A stretch of DNA of 64,000 nucleotides from Desulfovibrio inopinatus DSM 10711 (GCF_000429305.1 NZ_AUBP01000010.1:147325-211324), one strand, 5' to 3'; positions 1 through 9,177 are shown, numbered from the stretch's first letter. The notes: a model not told the origin generated them from the sequence alone. Numbers and translations: made by a program.

Positions 1-247
1 TGAGATGGGGATCGAGAGCCCAAAAGAGTTTCGGGCATTGCAACGCATCCAGGTCTTTGAGAATGACCCGCGGTGCAAGGATTTCCTGTTGAATGAGCAA
101 ATCTGGGGTGAACTTTCTCCGTTCGCACTCTTCGGCAATAGATATGACGCCGGGTTTGGGGTGGAGTACAAGAATATGCTCACCGCCCCCGGCGAAGTAG
201 CCGTCTAGACCGGGGGAGACGACGCAGACGCGGGGGACGACAGGCAT
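1..247 (-). CDS. CgeB-like glycosyltransferase, N-terminal part (runs off the window)
   Basis: Reading the minus strand from an ATG at 247 gives 82 open codons that run past the left edge. A GGTGGAG ribosome site sits about 7 bases upstream. The peptide starts MPVVPRVCVVSPGLDGYF and contains AEECERRKFTPDLLIQQE and PKLFWALDPHL. The pattern of an opened N-terminal Rossmann-like domain, then a statement of whom the binding site faces, resembles the N-terminus of CgeB/DUF3880-type glycosyltransferases. It lies 30 bases downstream of the DUF2156 gene on the same strand and probably ends the MATE-DUF2156 operon. Only the N-terminus is visible, so the family call is tentative. Confidence 0.55.
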   Translation of the reverse strand, partial: MPVVPRVCVVSPGLDGYFAGGGEHILVLHPKPGVISIAEECERRKFTPDLLIQQEILAPRVILKDLDALQCPKLFWALDPHL

Positions 248-277
248 AACTGAACTCCACCGAGCAGCCTCGGCTGC

Positions 278-1153
278 TTATTTTACAAGAATATTGTATT
301 TCTTAAGGAATCCGACCGGGTTATACGACATTTTGGCTTTACGCAAGCCTTCGTCGCCGATGTCTTGCTCTCGATTGACGATGTCGTACTGTGATGCGGT
401 GTGTTCAAGAAATTGTTGGTTGATGGCTTGGTATACACCTTTGAAGTTGGTGTGTCCTTTTTCAAAGTGGATGACCACGGTACCTGGTTCGAGTTCTTCG
501 GCGACAGTGTAGGCGATGACTTTCCCATCCACTTTAATTGTTCCACCGAAGAGTTCAGGCTGTCTATCAAACGTTTTTAAAACACGAGATATGGCTTTGT
601 TCTCTGCAATAAGCGTTTTATTACATTCATCTTCACGCCAGAGACACCAGTCTGACTGCATTTCAAGAACTTCCTCAATGCAATCCGGTGATATTACATG
701 GTATTCAAAATCGTAGTGCTTGCTGAATTGTTTAAGGAGATTCTTTTTTTTATGGAATCGATTTCCTTTTAATTCAATGAGCTCTTGAACGGAGTAGAGG
801 TAGTCGAAATGGTCGCGCAACTCTTTGACTTCAATCTTGTCTCCAAGTTGTGCAGAGAGGCTGTTGGCTAGCGTTTCCGGGATACGGATGAATTCCATGC
901 CCGCAGCTATACACGGGCATCCGGTCCAATCGACGGCATCCCAATTGCCGACGGGAGCCCAATAGACAACATGGGGAATCGTTTGGCGAATGAGAACATA
1001 ATCGGGGGTGAATGCCCATTCGAGACCGTATGATTCGGCCCATCCATAAATATTTCCGAAGCTATAATCCGAGGCTTTTTGTGGCATTTTCGACAATGCG
1101 GCCAGGTACTCTTCCCTTCGGGCGAGACTTGGCGCTTCAAACTCCATGTGCAT
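278..1153 (-). CDS. DUF2156 (phosphatidylglycerol lysyltransferase C-terminal-like) protein
   Basis: A 291-residue soluble protein of the DUF2156 family, a GNAT-fold acyltransferase-like domain related to the catalytic part of lysyl-phosphatidylglycerol synthases. Family hallmarks visible are the basic LKGNRFHKKKN stretch in the middle and the C-terminal NREQDIGDEGLRKAKMSYNP block. There are no membrane segments, so it is a stand-alone domain rather than MprF. The start is ATG 1153 with GGAGCG upstream. The longer open frame to 1396 only overlaps the MATE gene. It begins 17 bases inside the 3' end of the MATE gene, so translation is probably coupled. The acyl donor and acceptor cannot be read from sequence; modification of a small molecule exported by the MATE pump is one possibility. 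Confidence 0.85.
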   Translation of the reverse strand: MHMEFEAPSLARREEYLAALSKMPQKASDYSFGNIYGWAESYGLEWAFTPDYVLIRQTIPHVVYWAPVGNWDAVDWTGCPCIAAGMEFIRIPETLANSLSAQLGDKIEVKELRDHFDYLYSVQELIELKGNRFHKKKNLLKQFSKHYDFEYHVISPDCIEEVLEMQSDWCLWREDECNKTLIAENKAISRVLKTFDRQPELFGGTIKVDGKVIAYTVAEELEPGTVVIHFEKGHTNFKGVYQAINQQFLEHTASQYDIVNREQDIGDEGLRKAKMSYNPVGFLKKYNILVK

Positions 1154-2543
1154 GTGATCGCTCCTTGCTGATGATGGGTTTGGTTTTACGCCCCAGGCTG
1201 AATCGTTGCCAGTTTTTGAACGTGAAAACGTACAGAAGGCTAAACGCCTGGACGATTTGCGAGACGAGCATAGATGCCCAAACACCGGCTGCATCGTGTA
1301 AGACAAGATGCCCAAGTACATAGGCTGTGGGCAAACGAACCAACCAGATGGCCAATGAAAATGCGACCAGGTTATAGAGCGTTGCCCCGGCCCCATTGAG
1401 CGAACCGGCCAGGATCATGGTGCAGACCGTAAACGGAATAGACAAGAGGTTATACTTTAAATAGCTGACAGCCTCGGCGAGTACGCGAGGATCAACGGCA
1501 AAGATTGATGCCGCATTTTGAGCAAATGGCCAGATACAGGCTGAGAGGACAGTCAGAAAGCCAACACCTATAGCGGCAATACGAAAACCGAAGCGTTTCG
1601 CTTCTTCAGGATTTCCTGCACCCAAATAATGCCCCACAAGGATGGATGCCGTCAAATTGAGTGCAAAGGCAGGGAGAAAAAGCAGTGATTCGATCCGAAT
1701 ACCTGCCGACATGCCAGCCAATGCATCAACACTTCCCTCCGGCAATGATGCCGTGATGGCGAACAGGACAAGGTATCCGGTTTGCCAGGAAACCTGCATT
1801 AACCCTGATGGCCAGGCGACTTTGAACAGGTAACCGATGCCGCGTCGCATCCAGCGAACAGGAGGGATTGTTTCTCGCAGGAGGAGACCTTTATACTTGA
1901 GAATGCACAAATTGAACATGAGACCTGCAGTTACCGAGCCGAAGGTTGTCCATGCCAATCCTTTATACCCAAGCTCCGGCAATCCCCATAACCCGAATCC
2001 CAATCCAAAATCACCAATGGCGTTCAGTATTGTCATGATGCTCATGGAAACGAGCGGGATCTTGACTTCTTTCCGAGCGCGAAACACGGCATTCGTGATG
2101 ATGAACAGGTATTGGATAGGGAGCAGGAGCAAGAACACGCTGAGAATATACGATGTGATGTCCTCAAGACCGGTCGGGACTTGGAGAAGACCGAGGAAGA
2201 GGTCTTTAAAAATTTGGCCGACAATCAGAATAACTCCACCAAGAAGTACCCCGAGAAGAAGGCTCATTCCGATATACCGCTGAGCACGGAGTTCTTTCCC
2301 CGCGCCAATAGACTGACTTACTGCAGCCACGGTACCGTTGGAGGTTGCGATGGCAAGGACGAGAAAGAAGAAGAGCGCATGGGAAATCATCCCAAACGCA
2401 GCTTGCTCTTCTCGACCGAGGCGAGCGGCAACAAAAACATCGGCTGCTCCGACAAAAAAGTGGAACAGCATCATAAGAATTTGAGGCCAGGCCAAGTGCC
2501 AGATAGCACGATATGGTGAGTCAAGGTCAATAGAAGCAGTCAT
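1137..2543 (-). CDS. MATE family efflux transporter
   Basis: A 468-residue inner-membrane transporter of the multidrug and toxin extrusion family, which exchanges Na+ or H+ for organic cations or metabolites. The protein is hydrophobic throughout and shows the usual two-lobed arrangement, beginning PYRAIWHLAWPQILMMLFHF. The second lobe carries the matching ILVGHYLGAGNPEEAKRFG loop. The length fits the family once translation is started at ATG 2543; the open frame extends further upstream but that part is not conserved-looking. It is the first gene of a minus-strand operon with the DUF2156 protein and the CgeB-like gene. The ribosome site is weak. Confidence 0.9.
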   Translation of the reverse strand: MTASIDLDSPYRAIWHLAWPQILMMLFHFFVGAADVFVAARLGREEQAAFGMISHALFFFLVLAIATSNGTVAAVSQSIGAGKELRAQRYIGMSLLLGVLLGGVILIVGQIFKDLFLGLLQVPTGLEDITSYILSVFLLLLPIQYLFIITNAVFRARKEVKIPLVSMSIMTILNAIGDFGLGFGLWGLPELGYKGLAWTTFGSVTAGLMFNLCILKYKGLLLRETIPPVRWMRRGIGYLFKVAWPSGLMQVSWQTGYLVLFAITASLPEGSVDALAGMSAGIRIESLLFLPAFALNLTASILVGHYLGAGNPEEAKRFGFRIAAIGVGFLTVLSACIWPFAQNAASIFAVDPRVLAEAVSYLKYNLLSIPFTVCTMILAGSLNGAGATLYNLVAFSLAIWLVRLPTAYVLGHLVLHDAAGVWASMLVSQIVQAFSLLYVFTFKNWQRFSLGRKTKPIISKERSHAHGV

Positions 2544-2931
2544 GATTTTTGATTCGTTCTCGTCACGAATAGGCTTGTCGCCGTGACAAAAGATGGTTAT
2601 GCTAAAGTTAACATAGGTAATGGAGACGCTTCTGAACGAGTATTCTAATGCCGTTACAGAAGAACCTGAAGCCTGTGTCCTATTGTTGCCGTCTCGTCCA
2701 GAGTCACGCGCACGAAACGGTGGAGAAGTACGAGGCAGAAAATTTTTGAATGGATTCGGACCAATACAGCCGGTTTCGCTGACCAGAGGTGAGCCAAACG
2801 TTGGAGTGATGTTTGGAGCGAAACACGAATGCAACGATGTAAGTCCGAGAGACAAAACCGTCAAGACGGTGTTGACGAAAACGTATTCGGTCCGAATGCG
2901 ATGACTCGTTAACCCGGAAAAGGATGACACA
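2544..2931 (-). other. Divergent intergenic region, no gene recognised
   Basis: About 390 bases separate the divergent MATE and ModE-like genes. Open frames here have no recognisable protein features and overlap each other on both strands. Promoters for both transcripts must lie here, but I could not assign -35/-10 boxes with confidence. Confidence 0.5.
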
Positions 2932-3315
2932 ATGGATGAGCTGTCGACTACGATGCGGTTGCATCTTTGGTTTGAAACAGACGACGGCATGATTTTGGGA
3001 CTTGGCCGGGCCAGATTATTGGCCTTGGTGGCTGAGACCGGATCTTTGAATAAAGCGGCAAAAGCCATGGGGATGTCCTATCGGGCAGCCTGGGGCCGCA
3101 TAAAAAAAACTGAAGCAGTCCTGGGAGAACCTCTTTTGGAGAAAGAAGGAGGGCGCAAAGGCTTCACGCTAAACGAGAAAGGGAAGAGACTTGTCCAAAC
3201 CTTCCAGACGTTGCACGCCGACATTGAGCAATATGCGCTGGAACAGGCTCGGACTCGTCTTCAATGGGACATTCAGCCTTTTAAGGATGCCACATATGAC
3301 GACCCCGACAATTGA
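2932..3315 (+). CDS. ModE-like winged-helix regulator (DNA-binding domain only)
   Basis: A 127-residue protein made of the ModE/LysR-type N-terminal winged helix. The motif GSLNKAAKAMGMSYRAAWGR is the recognition-helix region and EPLLEKEGGRKGFTLNEKGK is the wing. The molybdate-binding TOBE (Mop) domains of full ModE are absent, so any metal sensing would need another protein. The start ATG 2932 follows AAGGAT. Its 3' end overlaps the FmdE-MoeA fusion gene by 20 bases, so the two are almost certainly one transcript. That link to a molybdopterin-type protein supports a role in molybdenum or tungsten metabolism, which is an inference. Confidence 0.85.
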   Translation: MDELSTTMRLHLWFETDDGMILGLGRARLLALVAETGSLNKAAKAMGMSYRAAWGRIKKTEAVLGEPLLEKEGGRKGFTLNEKGKRLVQTFQTLHADIEQYALEQARTRLQWDIQPFKDATYDDPDN

Positions 3316-4942
3316 GGCTTGCATTGGACAGTATTCTGCAGATCAATACATTGATCTTATAACTCGATTCCACAGTTATCCAGCGCCAGGACTTATTGTC
3401 GGTGGATTTATGGTGGAATTGGCCAAACGCCATATGCCCGAAGGGGTGCTCTACGACGCTGTTGCAGAGACCTCCTCATGCCTGCCCGATGCCATACAGC
3501 TTCTCACCCCATGTACGGCAGGCAACAACTGGCTGAAAATTGTCGACTTGGGTCGATATGCCATGACGTTGTTCAATAAGCATACGGGCGAAGGTGTTCG
3601 TGTGCATCTCGATCAGGCCAAGCTTGGTGGCTATGACGAGTATAGAGTCTGGTATTTCAAGGAAAAGCACAAGAAAGATCAGAACTCGAGCAAGCTGCGC
3701 AGACAAATATTTGAAGCAGGAGAGTCGGTGCTGACCGTAACTCCGGTTCGTGTTCTTGATCGGTATGTTGGCAAGGTCAGTAAAGGGGGTATTGGCGTCT
3801 GTCCCATCTGTAACGAAGCCTACCCCGTTCGGCACGGCCCTGTGTGTTTGGGCTGTTCCGGCCAGGCTCCGACGTTTTCTACCGAACCGTCGAAGGCATC
3901 ATCTCTCGCGGCAAAGATTGTTCCTGTGGAAGAAGCCGTGGGGAAGACCACTGTCCACGACATGACACGTATCGCTCCAGGGACATTCAAGGGAGTTGAG
4001 TTCAAGCGAGGTCATACAATTTCTGTTGGTGACGTTTGTCGTCTCCAACATATGGGTCGTATGCATGTGTATGTTGCCGATGAAGAAGCTGCGGCTGGTG
4101 ATGCCGTCCATGAGGACGAAGCTGCCGGTCGTTTTGCGACTTCCTTGTGTGCCGAGGGTTCGCTCGTTGCTGATGGTCCGGTTCATGAAGGAAAAATTAC
4201 GTTAGCAGCAGCACATGATGGTTTGCTTTTGGTCAATGACGAGGCTTTGAAAGCATTCAATTTATGTCCTGATGTGGCTCTTTCCGTCAGACGTTCGGCC
4301 AGTCTCGTCAAAAAGGGTGATCGTGTCGCCGGAGTTCGAGCTCTTCCGCTTTTTATCGATCGGCCTCGTTTCCTCGCCGCTCATAGTGTCTTAAAACGCG
4401 GCACGGTGATTTCGGTGGCTCCACTGCGTCCCGCAAAAGTCGGCATTCTCATTACCGGCACCGAAGTTTTTCAGGGTCTCATTGAGGACCGGTTCGAACC
4501 GATTTTGACGAAAAAGGTGCAGGCTCTTGGTAGTCAGGTTATTGCGTCTCGTATTGTCCCTGACGATAAAGACGCGATCAAGGCGGCCCTGGCCGATTTT
4601 CTTGGTGCAGGCTGCGATCTTATCATGACGACAGCAGGATTGTCGGTTGACCCCGATGATGTCACCCGGCAGGCGATTATTGAGGCTGGCGCACAGGATA
4701 TTCGCTTTGGGGTTCCATTGTTGCCTGGGAATATGGCGCTTGTAGCCAAAATCGGAGCGGCCGACTTGCTTGGTGTTCCCGCATGTGCGTTGTTCTACAA
4801 AACCACGAGTATTGACCGTCTTCTTCCTCGCATTCTGGCCGGAGTTTCACCAACGCGTCAGGAGTTGGCGTCGTTTGCCAATGGAGGATTCTGTCTCAAC
4901 TGTGAAACGTGTTCCTTTCCGCACTGCCCCTTTGGTGGGTAG
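3296..4942 (+). CDS. FmdE domain fused to MoeA/MoCF-like molybdopterin-binding domain
   Basis: A 548-residue fusion. Residues about 1-175 are an FmdE domain, as in formylmethanofuran dehydrogenase subunit E and its relatives in non-methanogens, with FHSYPAPGLIVGGFMVELAK. A zinc ribbon follows (CPIC ... CLGC). From about residue 225 the protein resembles MoeA: HDMTRIAPGTFKGVEFKRG for the N-terminal part, then a MoCF molybdopterin-binding fold with VGILITGTEVFQG and TTAGLSVDPDDVT. The C-terminus ends in a Cys cluster, CLNCETCSFPHCPFGG. The start ATG 3296 has AAGGA nine bases upstream and lies inside the regulator gene. It probably handles molybdopterin or a Mo/W cofactor; the substrate enzyme is not in the window. 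Confidence 0.82.
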   Translation: MTTPTIEACIGQYSADQYIDLITRFHSYPAPGLIVGGFMVELAKRHMPEGVLYDAVAETSSCLPDAIQLLTPCTAGNNWLKIVDLGRYAMTLFNKHTGEGVRVHLDQAKLGGYDEYRVWYFKEKHKKDQNSSKLRRQIFEAGESVLTVTPVRVLDRYVGKVSKGGIGVCPICNEAYPVRHGPVCLGCSGQAPTFSTEPSKASSLAAKIVPVEEAVGKTTVHDMTRIAPGTFKGVEFKRGHTISVGDVCRLQHMGRMHVYVADEEAAAGDAVHEDEAAGRFATSLCAEGSLVADGPVHEGKITLAAAHDGLLLVNDEALKAFNLCPDVALSVRRSASLVKKGDRVAGVRALPLFIDRPRFLAAHSVLKRGTVISVAPLRPAKVGILITGTEVFQGLIEDRFEPILTKKVQALGSQVIASRIVPDDKDAIKAALADFLGAGCDLIMTTAGLSVDPDDVTRQAIIEAGAQDIRFGVPLLPGNMALVAKIGAADLLGVPACALFYKTTSIDRLLPRILAGVSPTRQELASFANGGFCLNCETCSFPHCPFGG

Positions 4943-4958
4943 GGCATCGTAAATTTTC

Positions 4959-4982
4959 GGGGGAGACAATGTTGTCTTCCCC
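4959..4982 (+). terminator. Inverted repeat after the FmdE-MoeA gene
   Basis: GGGGGAGACAA pairs with TTGTCTTCCCC across two bases (one G-T pair), just after the stop codon at 4942. It lacks a clear T-run, so it could be a weak terminator or an mRNA-stabilising hairpin. Confidence 0.45.
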
Positions 4983-5184
4983 AGAGAAATATATTTCTGA
5001 TTATTTCACGTCTCTCTGTGGACACCGGACCCACTAAAAATTTGAGCAGTGTCTCATGTGCTGTCGGCCCATTGGCTTTCTCTGTTCAAATTCCCTTCTT
5101 TGCCCTCCTCTTGCCAGCCGAAATTGTTGTGGTATGGTGCGTCCGGCCCTGCGGGGTACGCTTGTTTCGGGAAAAAATGGCCGT

Positions 5185-6792
5185 ATGCTTGAATATTTAC
5201 GTATTCGGAATCTCGCACTGATTGCTGACGCCGAACTGGAGTTCGACGCCGGCCTCAATGTGTTATCCGGGGAGACCGGAGCAGGAAAGAGTTTTTTGCT
5301 TAAGGCTATAGGCTTTGCCGTTGGGGAAAAAATGAGTGCCGACATGGTGCGTCCTGACGAGGAAAAGGCGGTTGTTGAGGCGCTTTTTTCCGTCGGAGAA
5401 GACGAATATATCATTCGGCGCGAGTTGGCTGCAGGCAGTGGACGAAGTCGGCTTTTCCTCAATGACAGCTTGGTTTCCCTAGATGTTGTCAAACAACTCC
5501 GGCCCAATCTTCTGATTCATGCGAGTCAACACGGACAACAAAAACTCCTGCAACCTGCCTACCAGGCTGAGTTGCTTGATGCCTTTCTGGATGATCTCGA
5601 CCTTCCTGCACAAAAAAATGCTCATCTTGAGACCTTACGTCGCATTGGAGCAACGTTAGCCGATTTGCACAAACAATGTGCCACATTGGAAGACCGAAAG
5701 GAGATCCTGGAATTTCAACGCCAGCAGATAGAAAAGGTCAATCCCAAGCCCGGTGAAGAAGATGAACTGCTGGCACGACGCGATGCGCTTCGTAATATGG
5801 ATCGAGCTCGGGAGTGCTTGGACCGCTTGCTTGGTCGATTGTTGGTGGAAGATGGGTTGATAGATGGGCTTGCCGATTCGGAAAAGGATCTGCATGCCTT
5901 GGCCGATACTTGGCCTGAATTGTCTGAAGACGCCACGGCAGTGGAGTCGGCGCGTCATCATTTGAGTGATCTTGCCGCTCGTTTACGTAACCTGACGCCG
6001 GATGCTGCTGAAGACAACATTGAAGCCGTCGAGAAACGTCTGTGGGATCTCGCGCAACTCAAGCGCAAACTCAAACGACCACTTGATGAAATTGTGGCGC
6101 TCGCCAAAGAAGTTGGCGACAACCTTACCTTTCTCGATGTTTGTGGGTTGGATATTAAGCGGTTGGAACGTGAAGAAAGCCAAGCTGCCGAAACATTAGG
6201 CGCGTTACTTCTTTGTCTCAACGCAGCCCGGCGCAGTGCGTCGGAACGGTTGGCGCAAACATTGTCTCAGGATCTGGTTGAACTCGGATTCTCTGATGGT
6301 CTTGCTATCGATTTCGAGTTTACTCCCAAAGTGCTGTATACGCCGGCCCACGGTGAACCGCTGATTGAAGATCGAGCGAGATTGCTTTTTGCCCCAAACC
6401 CAGGACAGCCGGCCATGCCTTTGGATAAGATTGCTTCGGGGGGGGAATTATCGCGATTTCTCTTGGCCGTTATTGGGCGTATGGCCGAACATGAGCAGCC
6501 GGCACTGATTTTTGACGAAGTTGATGCTGGCATTGGCGGGATTACGCTTGGCAAAGTCGGGCGTCAGATTCAGCGCTTGGCCGATCGGCAACAAGTTATA
6601 CTCATCTCCCATTGGCCGCAGTTGGCTGCTTTGGGGAATCGCCATTTTCTTGTTGAGAAAAGCGTGGCGGACGGTCGCACGACAACATCCTGCCGCCTTT
6701 TAAACGGGAAATCCGTCACTTTAGAGCTCGCTCGTATGGCTGGAGGGGGGGACCAAGGACAAGCCCTGGCTGCCAAGCTTAAGACGAAATAA
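5185..6792 (+). CDS. recN: DNA repair protein RecN
   Basis: A 535-residue SMC-like ATPase that acts in double-strand break repair. The Walker A motif GETGAGKS is at residues 29-36. The middle is a predicted coiled coil, rich in Glu, Leu and Arg, containing EFQRQQIEKVNP. The C-terminal ATPase half carries the signature ASGGELSRF and Walker B LIFDEVDAGIGG, then the RecN-typical ILISHWPQLAALGNRHF block. MLEYLRIRNLALI is the usual RecN start, so ATG 5185 is preferred over the longer frame beginning at 5056. A strong bidirectional hairpin follows at 6889. The length is slightly short of the E. coli protein but all motifs are intact. Confidence 0.95.
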   Translation: MLEYLRIRNLALIADAELEFDAGLNVLSGETGAGKSFLLKAIGFAVGEKMSADMVRPDEEKAVVEALFSVGEDEYIIRRELAAGSGRSRLFLNDSLVSLDVVKQLRPNLLIHASQHGQQKLLQPAYQAELLDAFLDDLDLPAQKNAHLETLRRIGATLADLHKQCATLEDRKEILEFQRQQIEKVNPKPGEEDELLARRDALRNMDRARECLDRLLGRLLVEDGLIDGLADSEKDLHALADTWPELSEDATAVESARHHLSDLAARLRNLTPDAAEDNIEAVEKRLWDLAQLKRKLKRPLDEIVALAKEVGDNLTFLDVCGLDIKRLEREESQAAETLGALLLCLNAARRSASERLAQTLSQDLVELGFSDGLAIDFEFTPKVLYTPAHGEPLIEDRARLLFAPNPGQPAMPLDKIASGGELSRFLLAVIGRMAEHEQPALIFDEVDAGIGGITLGKVGRQIQRLADRQQVILISHWPQLAALGNRHFLVEKSVADGRTTTSCRLLNGKSVTLELARMAGGGDQGQALAAKLKTK

Positions 6793-6888
6793 TATCGCGA
6801 ACAGAAGTGTTGTTTTGATTTTTTTCTCTCCACAGTGAATTGAATTTTTCGACTGCTGGTCTCTTGTTTCATTCTATCAAATCAAAAA

Positions 6889-6918
6889 GGAAAGAAGGAG
6901 GACAACCTCCTTCTTTCC
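6889..6918 (+). terminator. Bidirectional terminator between recN and the permease gene
   Basis: A perfect 13-bp stem, GGAAAGAAGGAGG and CCTCCTTCTTTCC, encloses the tetraloop ACAA between two convergent genes. There is an A-rich run on the left, which reads as T-rich for minus-strand transcripts. It likely ends both transcripts. Confidence 0.75.
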
Positions 6919-6959
6919 ACATATTCTCATGCGAACAATTGGTTGTTTCGCAGATGATT

Positions 6960-8381
6960 CTACGACGAAAACATCCCTAAATACATCCACCAGAGATAGT
7001 CCAAAGGCCACAAGACAAGAAGCGTGATTGCGGCCATGAGGAGGCATGTCCGGGTGACGTCTCGTGTTGAGGTATATCCGGACTGGATTGCTACAATAAG
7101 TGGTGGAGCCTGGTAAGGGAGGATCACCGTTGAAAATGCAACAACTTGGGTCATGGCGATGGTGAGGGGAGACCAATCTGTGGCATGCACCAGAGAAGGG
7201 ACAAGAGGCGTCATGATAGGTGGAATACCGGGCATAGTGACGACGAATCCCATGAGCGAAGACAGACCGGCCAAGATACCGAAATTTATTTCAGGAGTCT
7301 GGGGATCAAGGGGAAGAAGGTGTACGACATGGTGAGCAACCCAAGCTCCGAGTCCGCTTTGATCTGCAAGAACTCCCATGCTGACAATGGCCGCAACATA
7401 CAAAATCGGTTCAACTTTCAACGCCGTAGATGGATTTTTTCCCAACAATCCGCTTCCCGGATACAAGCACCAGACAGCAATTGGCATACCGACCCAAGCT
7501 GCTGATATACCATGCCATGCGTCCGTGGCCCATAACGTGACGGCGATACCCAAAACAATAGATAAGTGTATCTCTTGTGGAGTTATGTGTTGGGAAAATG
7601 TTGGTGTTGTATATGTTGTGGGTGATGGTTCGTCGTGAAATAAGCGTATGAGGAGAAGTGCCAGTATGGTCAATTTCAATAAACCAAGGACGGGAAAGTG
7701 TAACAGCAGATATGTCCCGAATGTTGGTGTGAGACCGAGAACGGTTTCCAGCGTCCCGACGAAGACATTGTTGGGAATATTGGATGGGAGAATGGTAAAT
7801 GTCGGTAAAAATGTCCCAAACACACCGGCGAGAATAATGCCTCGGTGCCCCTTGCTGTTTTCGGCATACCCCAAATGGTCGGCCAACGCACGCAAGATAG
7901 GCAATAACAAAAGGACACGTCCCATTGAGGAGGGCATGGCAAACGCCAGTGCTATACTGAAGGAGGCAACCAGTAGAATGGCACGGGCAAAAGAGCGGCC
8001 TATGCGTGGAGCAAGACCGGATGCCAATCGATCGCCGAGCCCGGTATACTGTATGGACGCGCCAATGACCAAACCAGATAAAATGAGCCACGTTGCGGAT
8101 GAGGTAAATCCGGCAAAAATATCAGCAGCCGGAGCGACGTGCGCAACCATGCAAAGAGAAAAGAAAACGAGTCCGGTCAGCCACCCCGGTATCCAGCTTG
8201 TTGCCCATAAGACGATGGATAAGACAATGATGATAGCCGGATTGAGCAGTGTATCGTTCTTCGACCCGTGGGCGAGCAAAAACGTAGTCGTAAGAAGAAT
8301 AGCGACAAGTGCAGCTCTATGTTGTGGCGTCATAGACATGATTGCTGTTGAGGAAGAGGCGGACGGTGTCGATGAGGGCAC
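6960..8381 (-). CDS. SLC13/DASS-type anion permease
   Basis: A 473-residue, highly hydrophobic inner-membrane protein with the layout of divalent-anion/Na+ symporters (CitT/SLC13). Conserved-looking loops are AMPSSMGRVLLLLP, LPSNIPNNVFVGT and PGIPPIMTPLVPS, corresponding to the two substrate/Na+ binding hairpins. The exact substrate is unknown. The best start is GTG 8381, because AAAGGAG lies 7 bases upstream and overlaps the TAA stop of padR at 8386. The open frame continues upstream to 8429 but would run into padR, and the internal ATGs at 8339 and 8333 have no ribosome site. It is co-transcribed with, and presumably controlled by, the PadR protein encoded just before it. Confidence 0.85.
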   Translation of the reverse strand: MPSSTPSASSSTAIMSMTPQHRAALVAILLTTTFLLAHGSKNDTLLNPAIIIVLSIVLWATSWIPGWLTGLVFFSLCMVAHVAPAADIFAGFTSSATWLILSGLVIGASIQYTGLGDRLASGLAPRIGRSFARAILLVASFSIALAFAMPSSMGRVLLLLPILRALADHLGYAENSKGHRGIILAGVFGTFLPTFTILPSNIPNNVFVGTLETVLGLTPTFGTYLLLHFPVLGLLKLTILALLLIRLFHDEPSPTTYTTPTFSQHITPQEIHLSIVLGIAVTLWATDAWHGISAAWVGMPIAVWCLYPGSGLLGKNPSTALKVEPILYVAAIVSMGVLADQSGLGAWVAHHVVHLLPLDPQTPEINFGILAGLSSLMGFVVTMPGIPPIMTPLVPSLVHATDWSPLTIAMTQVVAFSTVILPYQAPPLIVAIQSGYTSTRDVTRTCLLMAAITLLVLWPLDYLWWMYLGMFSS

Positions 8382-8385
8382 GGAT

Positions 8386-8742
8386 TTACTCCTTTGATGA
8401 ACTGGCGGTGATATTGTCCGTGAGATCAAGAAAACGTGTCAGGAGACGTACACGGTACGTGATATCCTCTCGCCAAAAGTTGAGTTGCTCCCAGCCAGCT
8501 TCTGTGATGTGATATATTTTTTTTGCTGGGCCTCTGCTTTCGGTGTCCCAGGTTCCTTTTATTTCGCCATCCTTTTCAAGCTCTGCCAGTGTTCGATAAA
8601 CGGCCCCGGAATCTACAGCGTTGACCGGTAAAAGCTCTTGCATACGCACCAGGAGAGCGGCTCCATGTCCTGGGCCGTGCGCTACTGCGAGCAGTAAGAA
8701 AGCGGGAAGATGACGATATCCTTTTCTTTTCTTAGGTGACAT
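8386..8742 (-). CDS. PadR family transcriptional regulator
   Basis: A 118-residue winged-helix repressor of the PadR family. Typical motifs are HGAALLVRMQELLPVNAVDS near the N-terminus, VYRTLAELEKDGEI for the recognition helix and RGPAKKIYHITEAGWEQL for the wing. The C-terminal dimerisation helix is short. A 13-base inverted repeat lies 25 bases upstream of its start and is a plausible autoregulatory operator. It is the first gene of a two-gene operon with the SLC13-type permease, suggesting repression lifted by the transported compound or a toxic relative. Confidence 0.9.
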   Translation of the reverse strand: MSPKKRKGYRHLPAFLLLAVAHGPGHGAALLVRMQELLPVNAVDSGAVYRTLAELEKDGEIKGTWDTESRGPAKKIYHITEAGWEQLNFWREDITYRVRLLTRFLDLTDNITASSSKE

Positions 8743-8767
8743 AGTGTTTCCTTGTGGACTGTTTTAA

Positions 8768-8796
8768 ACATCTTACTGTATTTTACAGTAAGATGT
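8768..8796. promoter_or_regulatory. Candidate PadR operator: 13-bp perfect inverted repeat
   Basis: ACATCTTACTGTA and TACAGTAAGATGT form a perfect dyad around TTT, centred about 40 bases upstream of the padR start. Known PadR sites are dyads with ATGT/ACAT ends, and this dyad has exactly such outer ends. The lack of a T-run makes a terminator unlikely. Confidence 0.65.
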
Positions 8797-8799
8797 AAA

Positions 8800-9177
8800 T
8801 AGCAGTATTTGGGAAGAGCGTTTTCGCTCGTCGCTGAATATTTCATAGAATTTGTCAATGGTTTGTATGAAATACGTAGTGAAACGTATGGTGATGAAGA
8901 AAATGCAGTAAATGCAGTAGAATACTCAGAATGTGAAATTTTAAATATTTGATGTTGAGATATTAATCCATAATATAAAGGATGTTACGAGATAACTCTT
9001 GAAAGAGTTATGGGATATGCTGTGTGCTGAAAATGTGTAGTAGGTTTAAAGTATATAGAGTTGATGGTATGTGAACATTTTTTGCAAAGTAACTATTGAA
9101 TAGTGACGTGAGATGGTATGGAGTAAATATGCCGGTATTTCATATCATGGAGGCTATTCGTTATGGAGGGCAAGGTC
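8800..9177. other. AT-rich intergenic region
   Basis: No gene recognised between the divergent padR and beta-helix genes. A small hairpin, ATAACTCT and AGAGTTAT around TGAA, sits at 8992-9011. Its role is unknown. Confidence 0.4.

Noticed and set aside
5..208. Plus-strand frame at the left edge
   Set aside because: The opposite strand encodes a better supported glycosyltransferase N-terminus with a ribosome site.
7648..8397. Plus-strand 249-codon frame opposite the SLC13-type permease
   Set aside because: Composition is unlike a real protein and the opposite strand encodes a clear membrane transporter.
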